This document shows positions 45,739 through 54,769 of a stretch of DNA of 64,000 bases, piece after piece. The notes beneath the pieces are model-generated. The model did no database searches. It saw only the letters and a list, made by a program, of their open reading frames with translations, and was not told the origin of the DNA. The stretch comes from Staphylococcus rostri (GTDB taxonomy: Bacteria > Bacillota > Bacilli > Staphylococcales > Staphylococcaceae): assembly GCF_002902145.1 (NCBI RefSeq), contig NZ_PPRF01000036.1, positions 1 to 64,000 on the forward strand, given 5' to 3'. Numbering within the stretch: the stretch's first letter is position 1; each line of letters begins with the position of its first letter. The translations under genes and the position numbers were made by a program.

Positions 45739-46533
45739 ATGAATGAACACACATGGCTTGTCTCGCCTATCCCTATCTCGGTCTTGCTATTGTTGGCGAT
45801 TACTGGCATGTATTTGCTGAGTTACTATTATCGCAGCCACCCTATCTTGTCTATGCTTAGTATTGCGATGAACTACTTGCCCGTTCTGACGCATGAGTTT
45901 GGGCACGTGCTCTTTAATCGTCTGAGCGGTGGACGTGTGGTAGATTTTGTTGTCGTGATGACACGACGCGAACGTCAAGCGACTGGCCAACAAGGCTACG
46001 CGGTAACGCAAAGTAAGAGTCGTATTGGTCAAATCTTTACGACAATCGGTGGCTACATTATGCCGCCACTCATGCTTAGTATCGGCTTAATTATGCAAAG
46101 TAAGGGACAAGGCGTTATTTTCATCTTATTATACATCGGTATCTTTTTGTACTTTACAATCGTGACTTCTAGAAAGGTCGCACCTATCATTATCATTGTG
46201 TTACTATGCGGCATTATCTATCTAGGTCTACAATCAGAAAATCTACAGAATTATTCATTAATCTATATGCTGGTTTATCACTGGTTACTCGGAACATTAT
46301 TTGGCGAAGTGATACAATCCTCGATTACCATAGCACAACTTACCTTTGCACGACCGCAACCTAGTTGGGACGGTACAGCATTACGTGACTTAACACACGT
46401 GCCAACCATTGTTTTTTCAGCATTATGGATTTTACTCAACGGCACGAGCGTTTATTATTTATGCCAACAACTTTTCTTAGAGCCGAGTACACGCCCGATC
46501 CTTTCTTTATTACCATTGCTTCCTTTCACATAA
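45739..46533 (+). CDS. M50-like membrane metalloprotease family protein
   Basis: 264 residues with about seven hydrophobic segments. HEFGH (52-56) is the zinc-binding HExxH motif in the second helix. Family members of this shape (M50B-like, SpoIVFB-related) cleave within membranes or lack known activity. A second ligand motif is not obvious; that leaves open whether the protein is active. Followed by a bidirectional terminator. Confidence 0.75.
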   Translation: MNEHTWLVSPIPISVLLLLAITGMYLLSYYYRSHPILSMLSIAMNYLPVLTHEFGHVLFNRLSGGRVVDFVVVMTRRERQATGQQGYAVTQSKSRIGQIFTTIGGYIMPPLMLSIGLIMQSKGQGVIFILLYIGIFLYFTIVTSRKVAPIIIIVLLCGIIYLGLQSENLQNYSLIYMLVYHWLLGTLFGEVIQSSITIAQLTFARPQPSWDGTALRDLTHVPTIVFSALWILLNGTSVYYLCQQLFLEPSTRPILSLLPLLPFT

Positions 46534-46536
46534 TTA

Positions 46537-46588
46537 AAATGCGTACACAACAATGAAATCTCACTTCACTGTTGATGTACGCATTTTT
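46537..46588. terminator. Bidirectional terminator between M50 and mntR
   Basis: About 22-bp near-perfect stem (AAAATGCGTACA-CAACA(A)TGAA with TTCACTGTTG-ATGTACGCATTTT), with T-runs on both strands. Confidence 0.85.
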
Positions 46589-47241
46589 TAATCTTCTTGC
46601 TTCTCTGCAAAAATAACTGCTGCATTACTGTAGCTTAAAATAACTGTTTCTTTCTTGCTTTCTAACTCGAGCATTTGGTTAATATCATCTTTGCGCTTAA
46701 TCGTCACAACGTCACCGATAGACATCGCTCTGCTTGATAAATATACGAGCAAATCTGTTTTATCACGCACACGTCGAATCACAACCGTATCGCCTTCATT
46801 AAATGATTGTAACGATGTGCGGTAACGCTCTTCAAACGCGCCATCTCTTGGAATGACACCACCATGTGGACACGTCTCTGGGTATTCTAATAATGCGTCA
46901 AGTCGATCGACAAACAACTGAGACACACGATGCTCTAACACTTCCGCTTCCGCATGCACTTCTTCCCATGTATAGCCTAAAACCTCTATTAAAAACAACT
47001 CAATCAAACGATGACGCTTAATAATATCTAATGTATATTGCAAGCCAATTGCTGATAACTTCGTCCCTTTATAAGGCTTCGTTTCAACATATCCTTCTTT
47101 TTCTAGTCGGCCTACCATCTCAGTGACAGACGGTGGTTTGATATTCAAAGCCTGAGAGAGTGTTTTGTTAGATACGTATGTATTGATACCATCATGACTC
47201 AAAATCGCCTTGAGATAATCTTCCTTTTCTTCCGTTAACAT
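46588..47241 (-). CDS. mntR: Manganese-responsive DtxR-family repressor MntR
   Basis: 217 residues from ATG 47241; GAGGTG precedes it. Winged helix-turn-helix (about 28-55, NIKPPSVTEMVGRLEKEGYV) then metal-binding and dimer helices with HRLIELFLIEVLGY, EAEVLEH and CPHGG, then an SH3-like C-terminus. It is divergent from mntABC and should repress that operon through the palindrome at 47325-47338 when Mn2+ is plentiful. Confidence 0.93.
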   Translation of the reverse strand: MLTEEKEDYLKAILSHDGINTYVSNKTLSQALNIKPPSVTEMVGRLEKEGYVETKPYKGTKLSAIGLQYTLDIIKRHRLIELFLIEVLGYTWEEVHAEAEVLEHRVSQLFVDRLDALLEYPETCPHGGVIPRDGAFEERYRTSLQSFNEGDTVVIRRVRDKTDLLVYLSSRAMSIGDVVTIKRKDDINQMLELESKKETVILSYSNAAVIFAEKQED

Positions 47242-47287
47242 ACCTTCACCTCTTGAACAGATTACATCCATTGTATCATAAAATACA

Positions 47288-47315
47288 TTGACATCAGATA
47301 TTTTAAGTATATAAT
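47288..47315 (+). promoter_or_regulatory. Predicted promoter of mntABC
   Basis: Perfect TTGACA, 16-base spacer, perfect TATAAT. Confidence 0.8.
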
Positions 47316-47324
47316 ATAAATTAG

Positions 47325-47338
47325 TTAGGATTACCTAA
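47325..47338. promoter_or_regulatory. Predicted MntR operator
   Basis: TTAGGATTACCTAA, with TTAGG and CCTAA arms on either side of ATTA, 9 bases after the -10; typical DtxR-family operator. Confidence 0.7.
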
Positions 47339-47361
47339 ATTAAAAGTAAGAAGGTGTTAAA

Positions 47362-48141
47362 ATGCTCTCCATCAAAGATTTGAATTTATATTTAGGTCGT
47401 AAGCATGTATTAAAAGAGATTACATTGCAACTGCCACTACATGGAGAAATGATTGGCATTATGGGACCTAATGGTAGCGGTAAATCTTCACTTATCAAAT
47501 CACTGATTGGAGAATTACCTGCCAACGGAACAATCACACTTAACGAACAACCTATTAAGCAATGCTTAACAGATATCACATATATCCCACAAAAGTCACT
47601 TCTCGACTTGGAATTCCCTATTAGCGTGGAAGATTTAGTGTTATCCGGTTGTTATCAAGATGCTGGATGGTTCAAACGTATTCCTAAAAAGATGAAACAA
47701 CGTCGAGACGAACTCCTCCACGAACTGTCACTTTATGAATTGCGTAAACGTTCTCTTAATGCCTTGAGTGGCGGTCAATTGCAACGTGTTTATATTGCTC
47801 GCGCGCTCATGTCGGAAAGTGAAGTCTATCTACTCGACGAACCATTTGTCGGCATAGATTTTAAAAGTGAAGCCATTATTCTTAAAAAGCTAGAAGAATT
47901 GAAAGCAAATGGCAAACTTATTTTAATTGTGCATCATGACTTAGCAACAGCTGATCAATACTTTGATCGTATTTTACTACTCAATCAGTCTGTGCAGTTT
48001 TTCGGGGATAGCGCCGAAGCACTCAAACCGGAACATATCGAGTCTGTCTTTTTAAGCAGACATACAATGCCACGGTCTGACGAAAGTAATCAGCAGAGAA
48101 AGGAGTCAGTACATCATGCCGTTCATCCAACATCTTTTTGA
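47362..48141 (+). CDS. mntA: Manganese ABC importer ATPase MntA
   Basis: 259 residues. GPNGSGKSS Walker A (about 35-43), LSGGQLQR signature, Walker B VYLLDEPFVGID and VHHD switch. First gene of mntABC; overlaps mntB by 26 bases. AAGGTG precedes ATG. Confidence 0.92.
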   Translation: MLSIKDLNLYLGRKHVLKEITLQLPLHGEMIGIMGPNGSGKSSLIKSLIGELPANGTITLNEQPIKQCLTDITYIPQKSLLDLEFPISVEDLVLSGCYQDAGWFKRIPKKMKQRRDELLHELSLYELRKRSLNALSGGQLQRVYIARALMSESEVYLLDEPFVGIDFKSEAIILKKLEELKANGKLILIVHHDLATADQYFDRILLLNQSVQFFGDSAEALKPEHIESVFLSRHTMPRSDESNQQRKESVHHAVHPTSF

Positions 48142-48955
48142 GTATCAGTTTCTATCACGTGCGATGCTTACAGCTGTACTCGTCGGTATTGTATGTGGTG
48201 TCGTCGGTTGTATCATCATACTTCGCGGCTTGTCACTCATGGGTGATGCGATGAGTCATGCCGTATTACCAGGTGTTGCATTGTCGTTTCTATTTCATAT
48301 TCCAATGTTTATCGGGGCACTGATTACCGGTATGTTAAGCAGCATTCTGATTGGCTATATTTCAGATGCTTCTAAAACTAAAAAAGACGCTGCAATCGGC
48401 ATTACATTTACCGCATTTTTAGCGTCTGGGATTATTCTAATTAGTGTTATTCACAGTGCAACCGACCTTTACCATATTTTATTTGGTAATATTTTGGCGA
48501 TTACACAATCTGCCTTCTATACGACTTTGGTTGTCAGCACGATTGTCGTTGCGCTGATCATTGTTTTGTATCGTCCACTCAAAATATCAACACTTGATCC
48601 TGTATTTAGTCGCATGAGTGGCTTAAATACAACGGTCATCCACTATTTTGTCATGTTATTGTTAGCACTCGTTATTGTCGCAAGTGTTCAAACAGTTGGT
48701 GTCATTCTAGTGGTTGCATTACTGATTACGCCAGCCTCAACCGCGTATTTAATTACTAATAAACTCTCAACAATGATGCTGACTTCTAGTATTTTCAGCG
48801 TCATCAGTGCGACATTCGGCATTTATTTAAGCTTTAAATTCAACTTACCAAGTGGTGCAGTGATTGTGCTTATCGCAACATTGTTATATGCCGTCACTTT
48901 CATCATTTCAAAAATTATTCAATCTAATCATAAAGGAGCGTATCAAACAACATGA
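48116..48955 (+). CDS. mntB: Manganese ABC importer permease MntB
   Basis: 279 residues with about eight hydrophobic segments, ABC-3 family: LRGLSLMGDAMSHAVLPGVAL is the coupling/ZnuB-type signature, and QTVGVILVVALLITPASTAYL the second. AAGGAG precedes the ATG. Overlaps mntA 3' end and mntC 5' end by 4 bases. Confidence 0.92.
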   Translation: MPFIQHLFEYQFLSRAMLTAVLVGIVCGVVGCIIILRGLSLMGDAMSHAVLPGVALSFLFHIPMFIGALITGMLSSILIGYISDASKTKKDAAIGITFTAFLASGIILISVIHSATDLYHILFGNILAITQSAFYTTLVVSTIVVALIIVLYRPLKISTLDPVFSRMSGLNTTVIHYFVMLLLALVIVASVQTVGVILVVALLITPASTAYLITNKLSTMMLTSSIFSVISATFGIYLSFKFNLPSGAVIVLIATLLYAVTFIISKIIQSNHKGAYQTT

Positions 48956-49881
48956 TCAAACGTATACTTACATTATGTGTCTTAATGCTTGTATTAACAG
49001 CATGTAGTTTTAACAACGACAACTCTCATGAAAAGGTAAAAGTTGTCACAACAAACTCTATTCTTGGCGACATGGTTAAAAATATTGCAGGTGACAAAGC
49101 AGATGTTCACAGCATTGTCCCAGTTGGTCAAGACCCACACGAATACGAAATTAAACCAAAGGACGTTCAAGCACTAACAGATGCTGACGTTGTTGTCTAT
49201 AATGGCTTCAACTTGGAAAGTGGTAACGGCTGGTTCGAGAAAGCGTTGAAACAAGCAGACAAATCATTAGATGATAAATCTGTCGTACGTGCAACACAAT
49301 CCGTGAAACCAATCTACTTGAAACACGGTGGCAAGTCTGAGGATATGATTGACCCACACGCGTGGTTAAGTATTAAAAACGGTGTGCAATATGCGAAAAA
49401 CATTCAAGCAGCTTTAATTAAAGCAGACGACGCACACAAAAAAGATTACCAAAAACAAGGTGATGCATATATTCAAAAATTAGAACAACTGAGTGAAAAG
49501 AGTCAAAATAAATTCCAAGATATTCCTAAAGAACAACGTGCGATGATTACAAGTGAAGGTGCTTTTAAATACTTCGCACAACAATATGACATTACACCTG
49601 GATATATTTGGGAGATTAATACAGAAAACCAAGGTACACCACAACAAATGAAACAAGCGATTGACTTCGTGAAACAACATCACATTAAAAACTTGCTTCT
49701 TGAAACAAGTGTCAGTGATAAGAGTATGAAGAGTCTAGGAGAAGAAACAGGTGCCAAAATTTATGGTACGGTTTACACAGACTCTATCGGTAAAAAAGGC
49801 AGCGATGGCGACTCATACTACAAAATGATGGAAAGTAACATTGATACCATTCATCAAAGTATGGTTAAAAACAATCAATAA
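48952..49881 (+). CDS. mntC: Manganese-binding lipoprotein MntC
   Basis: 309 residues. Lipobox LTAC (residues 15-18); cluster A-I metal ligands in the typical order: His at about 67 (PVGQDPHEYE), His at about 140 (DPHAW), Glu near 206 (SEGAFKYFA) and Asp at about 282 (TDSIGKKG). It is the extracytoplasmic Mn/Zn receptor. A terminator and the islet follow directly. Confidence 0.94.
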   Translation: MIKRILTLCVLMLVLTACSFNNDNSHEKVKVVTTNSILGDMVKNIAGDKADVHSIVPVGQDPHEYEIKPKDVQALTDADVVVYNGFNLESGNGWFEKALKQADKSLDDKSVVRATQSVKPIYLKHGGKSEDMIDPHAWLSIKNGVQYAKNIQAALIKADDAHKKDYQKQGDAYIQKLEQLSEKSQNKFQDIPKEQRAMITSEGAFKYFAQQYDITPGYIWEINTENQGTPQQMKQAIDFVKQHHIKNLLLETSVSDKSMKSLGEETGAKIYGTVYTDSIGKKGSDGDSYYKMMESNIDTIHQSMVKNNQ

Positions 49882-49883
49882 GA

Positions 49884-49935
49884 TAGACAAAAGCAGCACA
49901 TGTCATATTCGCGTGACGTGTGCTGCTTTTCTGTT
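49884..49935. repeat. 52-bp direct repeat, left copy (contains mntC terminator)
   Basis: Identical to 53522-53573 over all 52 bases by inspection. It includes the terminator stem AAAAGCAGCACATGTCA/TGACGTGTGCTGCTTTT. The islet lies between the copies. Confidence 0.95.
49889..49934 (+). terminator. Intrinsic terminator of mntC (left copy)
   Basis: 17-base arms (one mismatch) with a TATTCGCG loop. Confidence 0.85.
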
Positions 49936-50165
49936 AATCCATAACATTTATATCTCGGTTCAAACGATTTAAATGACTCCTTAAACTTTATTCTGTCATA
50001 TGTAAACAATATTTATTTAAGTTATGATTAAATCTAATACTAATCGATTGATTCATTAAAATATTATTGAAATGAATGATAGTATGTTATACACTAAAAA
50101 AAGAGTTTTGATTTATCTAGATTCTTAACTCCTAACATAAAATTGAAGGACGTGCGTTATTCATT

Positions 50166-50831
50166 ATGAATTGTAAAAAATGCGGTAATACAATCACAAA
50201 TACAGAATTATTCTGCAGCAAATGTGGAACAAAAACAGAAAAGCATCATACCCAGCAAAATAACCAAACTTCTACAAATCAGGTTAACAGTGATAATACT
50301 TTGCAAAATGATTTCACAAGCCAATTTGGGGCTTCAGCTAGTAAAGTAAAAAGTAGTAAGTCAGCTAGTCATAAACAAGAATCCAATTTCCAACAAAGAA
50401 ATAGTACAGTAAATCAAAAATTTGGGGCTTCTGTATCCAAATCCTCCAACAACAAAGGTGTTGTAGATAACATTAAGAGTATTTTTTCTCTAGATGACAA
50501 AAATGAATGGATGAAGCGTTATATTATTTCAGTATGTTATTTTATGTTTAGTATGATATCCTTCGTAGACCATCCAGGGGTTACATTATTATCATTTTTC
50601 ATTGTTAATGCCTTATTATTCCCGTTAATATTGTGCATTTATGACCATTTTGCACGAAAACTTTTTAAAAAAACCAACTATTTTGAAGATGTTAAAAATA
50701 TAGGAGGAGGATTTGCTACTGTAAAATTAATGATTAAATTTTTCTTTTTATCATTTGTCTGGACTTTCTCATTTTTACTAGGTATACCTGCTCTTATTTA
50801 TTTATACTTATTAGCCCAAAAATTAAACTAG
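50166..50831 (+). CDS. Zinc-ribbon membrane protein of the islet
   Basis: 221 residues. N-terminal zinc ribbon: CKKC at 3-6 and CSKC at 17-20, CxxC-x10-CxxC. A Ser/Asn/Gln-rich linker follows with two copies of an FGAS[AV]SK motif. The C-terminal half has about three to four hydrophobic segments (about 118-215). No enzymatic motif. Shine-Dalgarno AAGGA lies 15 bases upstream, a poor spacing. It stops 12 bases before the next gene, so the pair is an operon. Family not recognised beyond zinc-ribbon. Confidence 0.7.
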   Translation: MNCKKCGNTITNTELFCSKCGTKTEKHHTQQNNQTSTNQVNSDNTLQNDFTSQFGASASKVKSSKSASHKQESNFQQRNSTVNQKFGASVSKSSNNKGVVDNIKSIFSLDDKNEWMKRYIISVCYFMFSMISFVDHPGVTLLSFFIVNALLFPLILCIYDHFARKLFKKTNYFEDVKNIGGGFATVKLMIKFFFLSFVWTFSFLLGIPALIYLYLLAQKLN

Positions 50832-50843
50832 GAGGGATTGAAC

Positions 50844-53462
50844 ATGAAAAAACCCATAAGTGTTGGAAAGGGGTTTAGAAAAATCAGTTTGCAAAAACTT
50901 ATTGATGAAACTCATGTTCCAAGCGACACAGTAGTACTATTTGATGCTATACCCGATCACAAATATACACTTTCTGGAAATGGTATAGCATTTACAAACA
51001 CTTCTCTTACATTTAAAGGGGACGGCCCACCTGAAAATGTCGTTATAGCTACACCTTTGTCAATATCCAACTCTAAAGTTACTTTAAAAAATTTAACAAT
51101 CGACGTAACATCTCATCGAAATAATGCAATTTTTATTAAAAATAGTACTGTCACTCTAGAAAATATCATTGCAAAAGGTCATAAAGACTTTCCAACAATC
51201 TATATTGATGAGTACAGCACTGTTACAATTCACAATACAACATCAATAACACAAAATGATAATATTTTTTCATTAGTAATTAGAAAAAGATCACAAGCGT
51301 CTATTCATAATTCCTTATTAAACAGTATAAATATAATAGATAATGCTACCGTGCAGTTACATAATAATTTAATAAATGGTAGTATCGAAATTCGTGATAA
51401 TAGTAAGCTTGAAGCAACTAATATCCATATTAATAATGAGAATCATTATATGGATATCCAACTATCAAAGCAAAGTGAAGTTTTTTTAAATTCATTAAAT
51501 ATTATAAACGGTTTATATAAAGCAGAGGTGAATGAAAGCTATTTATCTATTAACAATATTAATACCAATCATTCAAAACAATTTTTAATTTTTAAAGATG
51601 ATTATTCAGATGTTGTTGGAGATGGCTTTGAAGTAATTAATCACAATGAGACAATTCAAGAAGGTCTTGAGTTCTACTCCCCCAATAATGAATATCCGAC
51701 TGAAGTTGAAACGATAAATAGTACTAACAATCATGAGTATGCGCCAAAAAGTAATGAATATGCGACTGAAAATGAAATGATAAATAACACTAACAATCAT
51801 GAGTATACACCAAAAAGTAATGAAGTATCACAGTTAAAAGCATTGGATGAATTAAATAGTCTAATTGGTTTAAATTCTGTTAAAGAAGTAACCAGAAAAT
51901 TCATTGCGATAGCCAACACAAATAAAATTAAACAGGAAAAAGGCCTTCTGACTAAAAAGCCTGCAATGCACTCTATGTTCATTGGTAACCCTGGTACAGG
52001 AAAAACTACTGTAGCAAGATTAATTGCTCGTGCACTATATGAAGAAGGAGTCATTTCAGAAAATAACTTTGTAGAAGTTTCACGTCAAGATTTAGTTTCT
52101 GAATATATTGGTAAAACTGCATCACAAACATTAGAAATTCTAGAGAGTGCAAGAAATGGTGTACTTTTTATTGATGAGGCTTATACATTAACATACGGAG
52201 ACCAGGACAAAGGACTAGGTCAGGAAGCTATAGATACAATACTAAAATATATGGAAGACCATAGAGAAGAAATTATGATTATTTTTGCTGGTTACACCAA
52301 TGAAATGATGTCATTTAAAAATTCTAATCCAGGATTGGCTTCAAGAATTCCTTATACATTTGACTTTGAAGACTACACAATTGATCAATTAGTAGAAATC
52401 GGAAACGCTGATTTAATATCTCAAAATTATAAGTTTAATACAGAAACATACAGTGAAATCTTAAGAAAAGCATATCGAAATGGGTTTGACAATAGTAACG
52501 CGCGATGGGTCCGCAACTTTAATGAACAGTTAACATCTCAGCAAATGCAAAGAGTTTATCAGAACAATAATCTTTCGAATGATACTTTGCTAACTATAAC
52601 TGATGAAGATTTAGCTATTTTTGATCCTAAAAATGATACATCTGATAAAAGTCTTCAAAATCTATTAGATGAGCTCAATGCATTAATTGGTCTAACTAGA
52701 GTGAAAGAACGTGTAAATGCAATTGTTAATGAAGTAAAGATTAATCAATTGTTAGAAGAACAAGGCCATCACGTGTCTAAAAGTAACTATCACATGGTGT
52801 TTACCGGTTCTCCTGGTACGGGTAAAACAACAGTTGCAAGATTATTATCAGAGATTTTTAAATCTTTAGGCCTACTGACAAAAGGACATCTAATTGAAAC
52901 AAATCGCAGTGAATTGATAGGAAGTTATATAGGACATACGGAGAAAAATACAAAAGAAAAGATAGAACAATCTATGGGTGGTGTGTTGTTTATCGATGAA
53001 GCTTATCAGTTAACACCAAAAGATGCCAGTTCTAATGATTTTGGAGTATTGGCTGTTGAGACGCTTATTACTCATCTAGAAAATAAACGCGGCCAATTCA
53101 TTGCTATTTTTGCTGGGTATGAAAATGATATGGAACATTTTCTTAATGCTAATGAAGGATTAAAATCACGTATTCCTTATACAATACATTTCGATGACTA
53201 TCTACCTTCAGAGGTTGCTGATATTGTCGTAATGAAACTGCAAAGTGAATCGTGGAAATTCAATGAACATTTACTACGAGAAATTGTAGAAAACAAATAT
53301 CGAAATGAAGAAAAATCAAAGCAATCTAATGGTAGATGGGCACGAAATTTTGTTCAAGATTTATTAGTAAGACATAAAAATAATATCATTGAACAAGACC
53401 TTAAAAACCTTGATATAACTGTTATTTTGGATAGTACGATTAAAGAATTAGAAATCAACTAG
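50844..53462 (+). CDS. Beta-helix protein with tandem CbxX/CfxQ-type AAA+ ATPase domains
   Basis: 872 residues from ATG 50844, which AGGAGGG precedes by 7 bases. Residues about 25-270 show repeating short beta-strand turns (NSKVTLKNLTIDV, NSTVTLENIIAKG, YSTVTIHNTTSI...) like a parallel beta-helix. A linker at about 276-330 repeats NNHEYxPKSNEY. Then two AAA+ domains: Walker A GNPGTGKT (about 381) and GSPGTGKT (about 655); Walker B VLFIDEAY (about 440 and 713); both with Arg in SRIPYT. These resemble SpoVK/CbxX. Start of a chaperone-like or remodelling machine is inferred; target unknown. Confidence 0.8.
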   Translation: MKKPISVGKGFRKISLQKLIDETHVPSDTVVLFDAIPDHKYTLSGNGIAFTNTSLTFKGDGPPENVVIATPLSISNSKVTLKNLTIDVTSHRNNAIFIKNSTVTLENIIAKGHKDFPTIYIDEYSTVTIHNTTSITQNDNIFSLVIRKRSQASIHNSLLNSINIIDNATVQLHNNLINGSIEIRDNSKLEATNIHINNENHYMDIQLSKQSEVFLNSLNIINGLYKAEVNESYLSINNINTNHSKQFLIFKDDYSDVVGDGFEVINHNETIQEGLEFYSPNNEYPTEVETINSTNNHEYAPKSNEYATENEMINNTNNHEYTPKSNEVSQLKALDELNSLIGLNSVKEVTRKFIAIANTNKIKQEKGLLTKKPAMHSMFIGNPGTGKTTVARLIARALYEEGVISENNFVEVSRQDLVSEYIGKTASQTLEILESARNGVLFIDEAYTLTYGDQDKGLGQEAIDTILKYMEDHREEIMIIFAGYTNEMMSFKNSNPGLASRIPYTFDFEDYTIDQLVEIGNADLISQNYKFNTETYSEILRKAYRNGFDNSNARWVRNFNEQLTSQQMQRVYQNNNLSNDTLLTITDEDLAIFDPKNDTSDKSLQNLLDELNALIGLTRVKERVNAIVNEVKINQLLEEQGHHVSKSNYHMVFTGSPGTGKTTVARLLSEIFKSLGLLTKGHLIETNRSELIGSYIGHTEKNTKEKIEQSMGGVLFIDEAYQLTPKDASSNDFGVLAVETLITHLENKRGQFIAIFAGYENDMEHFLNANEGLKSRIPYTIHFDDYLPSEVADIVVMKLQSESWKFNEHLLREIVENKYRNEEKSKQSNGRWARNFVQDLLVRHKNNIIEQDLKNLDITVILDSTIKELEIN

Positions 53463-53521
53463 TTTCAATTAGCTTAATAGTTATTATATTTCTTTAATTT
53501 AGATTATAAAATTTTTCTGTC

Positions 53522-53573
53522 TAGACAAAAGCAGCACATGTCATATTCGCGTGACGTGTGCTGCTTTTCTGTT
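53522..53573. repeat. 52-bp direct repeat, right copy
   Basis: Identical to 49884-49935. It functions as terminator for both the islet and mnhG2. The bases beyond (GTATTTTAATCC) belong to the mnhG 3' end. Confidence 0.95.
53527..53572. terminator. Bidirectional terminator (right copy)
   Basis: Same 17-base stem as the left copy, now between the islet and mnhG2. Confidence 0.85.
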
Positions 53574-53578
53574 GTATT

Positions 53579-54013
53579 TTAATCCAATCGTGCATATATT
53601 TTTTTACGACGTTTCGCACGTTTTTCAATGCGCATTTGACGTTTTTGTTCTTCATCAATATCATCTTTGTTTAAGTCCGCATCACCTGTATTCGCATCTT
53701 TTTGATACATATACGCCCCTGTACGATATGCTGCACGTGAGACGAGATGTCCCCCCACTGGTGCAGTAATGTTAATAAACACTAACGCTAACAGTGTACG
53801 AACACTCACATATCCTTGCGCAAAGATAAAGTAAATAAATACGCCGACAAGTGTTAACATAACGGCTGCTGTCGATGCTTTCGTCGCGGCATGAATGCGT
53901 AAAAAGACGTCTCGAAATCGCACAACACCGATGGCACTAATTAGCGCGATAATACCGCCTGCAAAGACCATGATAGCTGCGATGAGTTTAATAATTTCGT
54001 TTATTGTTGCCAT
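53579..54013 (-). CDS. mnhG2: Na+/H+ antiporter subunit MnhG2
   Basis: 144 residues from ATG 54013; GGAGGG precedes. Three hydrophobic segments, then a charged C-terminal tail ([22 protein letters not shown]). [21 protein letters not shown] is the MnhG/MrpG signature. It overlaps mnhF2 by 26 bases. Last subunit of the seven-gene Mrp-type complex. Confidence 0.9.
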   Translation of the reverse strand: MATINEIIKLIAAIMVFAGGIIALISAIGVVRFRDVFLRIHAATKASTAAVMLTLVGVFIYFIFAQGYVSVRTLLALVFINITAPVGGHLVSRAAYRTGAYMYQKDANTGDADLNKDDIDEEQKRQMRIEKRAKRRKKIYARLD

Positions 54014-54290
54014 TGAACACATTCCCTCCTTCAATAAAGCGAGAAATCGTTATGGAACTGAGAAACGAGATAATCGCAATTAATAAGACTGAGTCCAAGA
54101 ATGAGAACGTTCCGAATAACAAACTCAGTACACCTACGATACACATAACAATTGCACTGATCGCATCGAAGGCGACGACTCGATCTGCAGTAGTAGGTCC
54201 TTTAATAAGACGAAACAACGCGACGACTAAAGACACCGCAAATAACACGAGTGCCCCTGATAAGAAAAGTTGTGTCCATACTGAAATCAT
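53988..54290 (-). CDS. mnhF2: Na+/H+ antiporter subunit MnhF2
   Basis: 100 residues, three membrane helices; [19 protein letters not shown] is the MrpF signature. ATG overlaps the mnhE2 stop (ATGA), with GGAGGTGA upstream. Length equals S. aureus MnhF2 as I recall. Confidence 0.92.
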   Translation of the reverse strand: MISVWTQLFLSGALVLFAVSLVVALFRLIKGPTTADRVVAFDAISAIVMCIVGVLSLLFGTFSFLDSVLLIAIISFLSSITISRFIEGGNVFNGNNKRNY

Positions 54291-54769
54291 TTCGTCACCT
54301 CCAAAATAAGTGCCTCATATTGTTTGATACTCTTCAATAAGCTTTTCCGTTCTTTCTCTGTTAAATCAATCGCATGAATTAAAAAGATGTTAGGGTCTCT
54401 GTTCACTCTGATCACTGTGGAACCTGGCGTAATAATAACCATAATTGTTAAAAAGGTGATAGCCCAATCCGACTCCAACTTTGTCTCATAACGCACAAGG
54501 CCTGGTGCCATTTTATGTGTACGGAACAAGACATAGTTGGCAATGGAAATCGTTGCGGTCATCAACTGATACAAATAAATCATTAAAAACTTAAATGCGA
54601 CCCATATTTTTTTCGGATAAAACTCTTGATCGAAAAACTTATGCAATAAATAGATAATAATTAAACCAATCAAATACCCTGAAATAAAGGTTGGAATGCG
54701 AAAGGCATCTTCATCTTGAAATAGTACCCATAGAATGGCAATCATCATATTCAAACCGATTTGTCTCAT
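54287..54769 (-). CDS. mnhE2: Na+/H+ antiporter subunit MnhE2
   Basis: 160 residues; two N-terminal helices and a cytosolic domain with [30 protein letters not shown], the MrpE signature. Starts directly at the mnhD2 stop; GAGGTG precedes. Confidence 0.92.
   Translation of the reverse strand: MRQIGLNMMIAILWVLFQDEDAFRIPTFISGYLIGLIIIYLLHKFFDQEFYPKKIWVAFKFLMIYLYQLMTATISIANYVLFRTHKMAPGLVRYETKLESDWAITFLTIMVIITPGSTVIRVNRDPNIFLIHAIDLTEKERKSLLKSIKQYEALILEVTK

Larger units (their letters stand above)
49936..53521. other. Accessory islet between mntC and mnh2, flanked by 52-bp direct repeats
   Basis: 3586 bases carrying only two genes. Composition is visibly more AT-rich than mntABC and mnh2 on each side, and codon use follows (many AAT, AAA, ATA). 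The left repeat is immediately followed by TTAATCC-type bases that also begin the mnhG 3' end beyond the right repeat, so the insertion may have duplicated the terminator and a little more. No integrase, transposase or tRNA is within it. The 49936-50165 leader is AT-rich with no clear promoter. Confidence 0.7.

Noticed and set aside
47362-49881. Zinc (adc/znu) importer instead of manganese
   Set aside because: The ligand set and the adjacent divergent MntR with an operator favour manganese, though ABC-3 importers can carry both.
51672-51836. CRISPR array from short repeats near 51.7 kb
   Set aside because: The repeats are in frame within the AAA+ protein and have no regular spacers; no cas gene is present.
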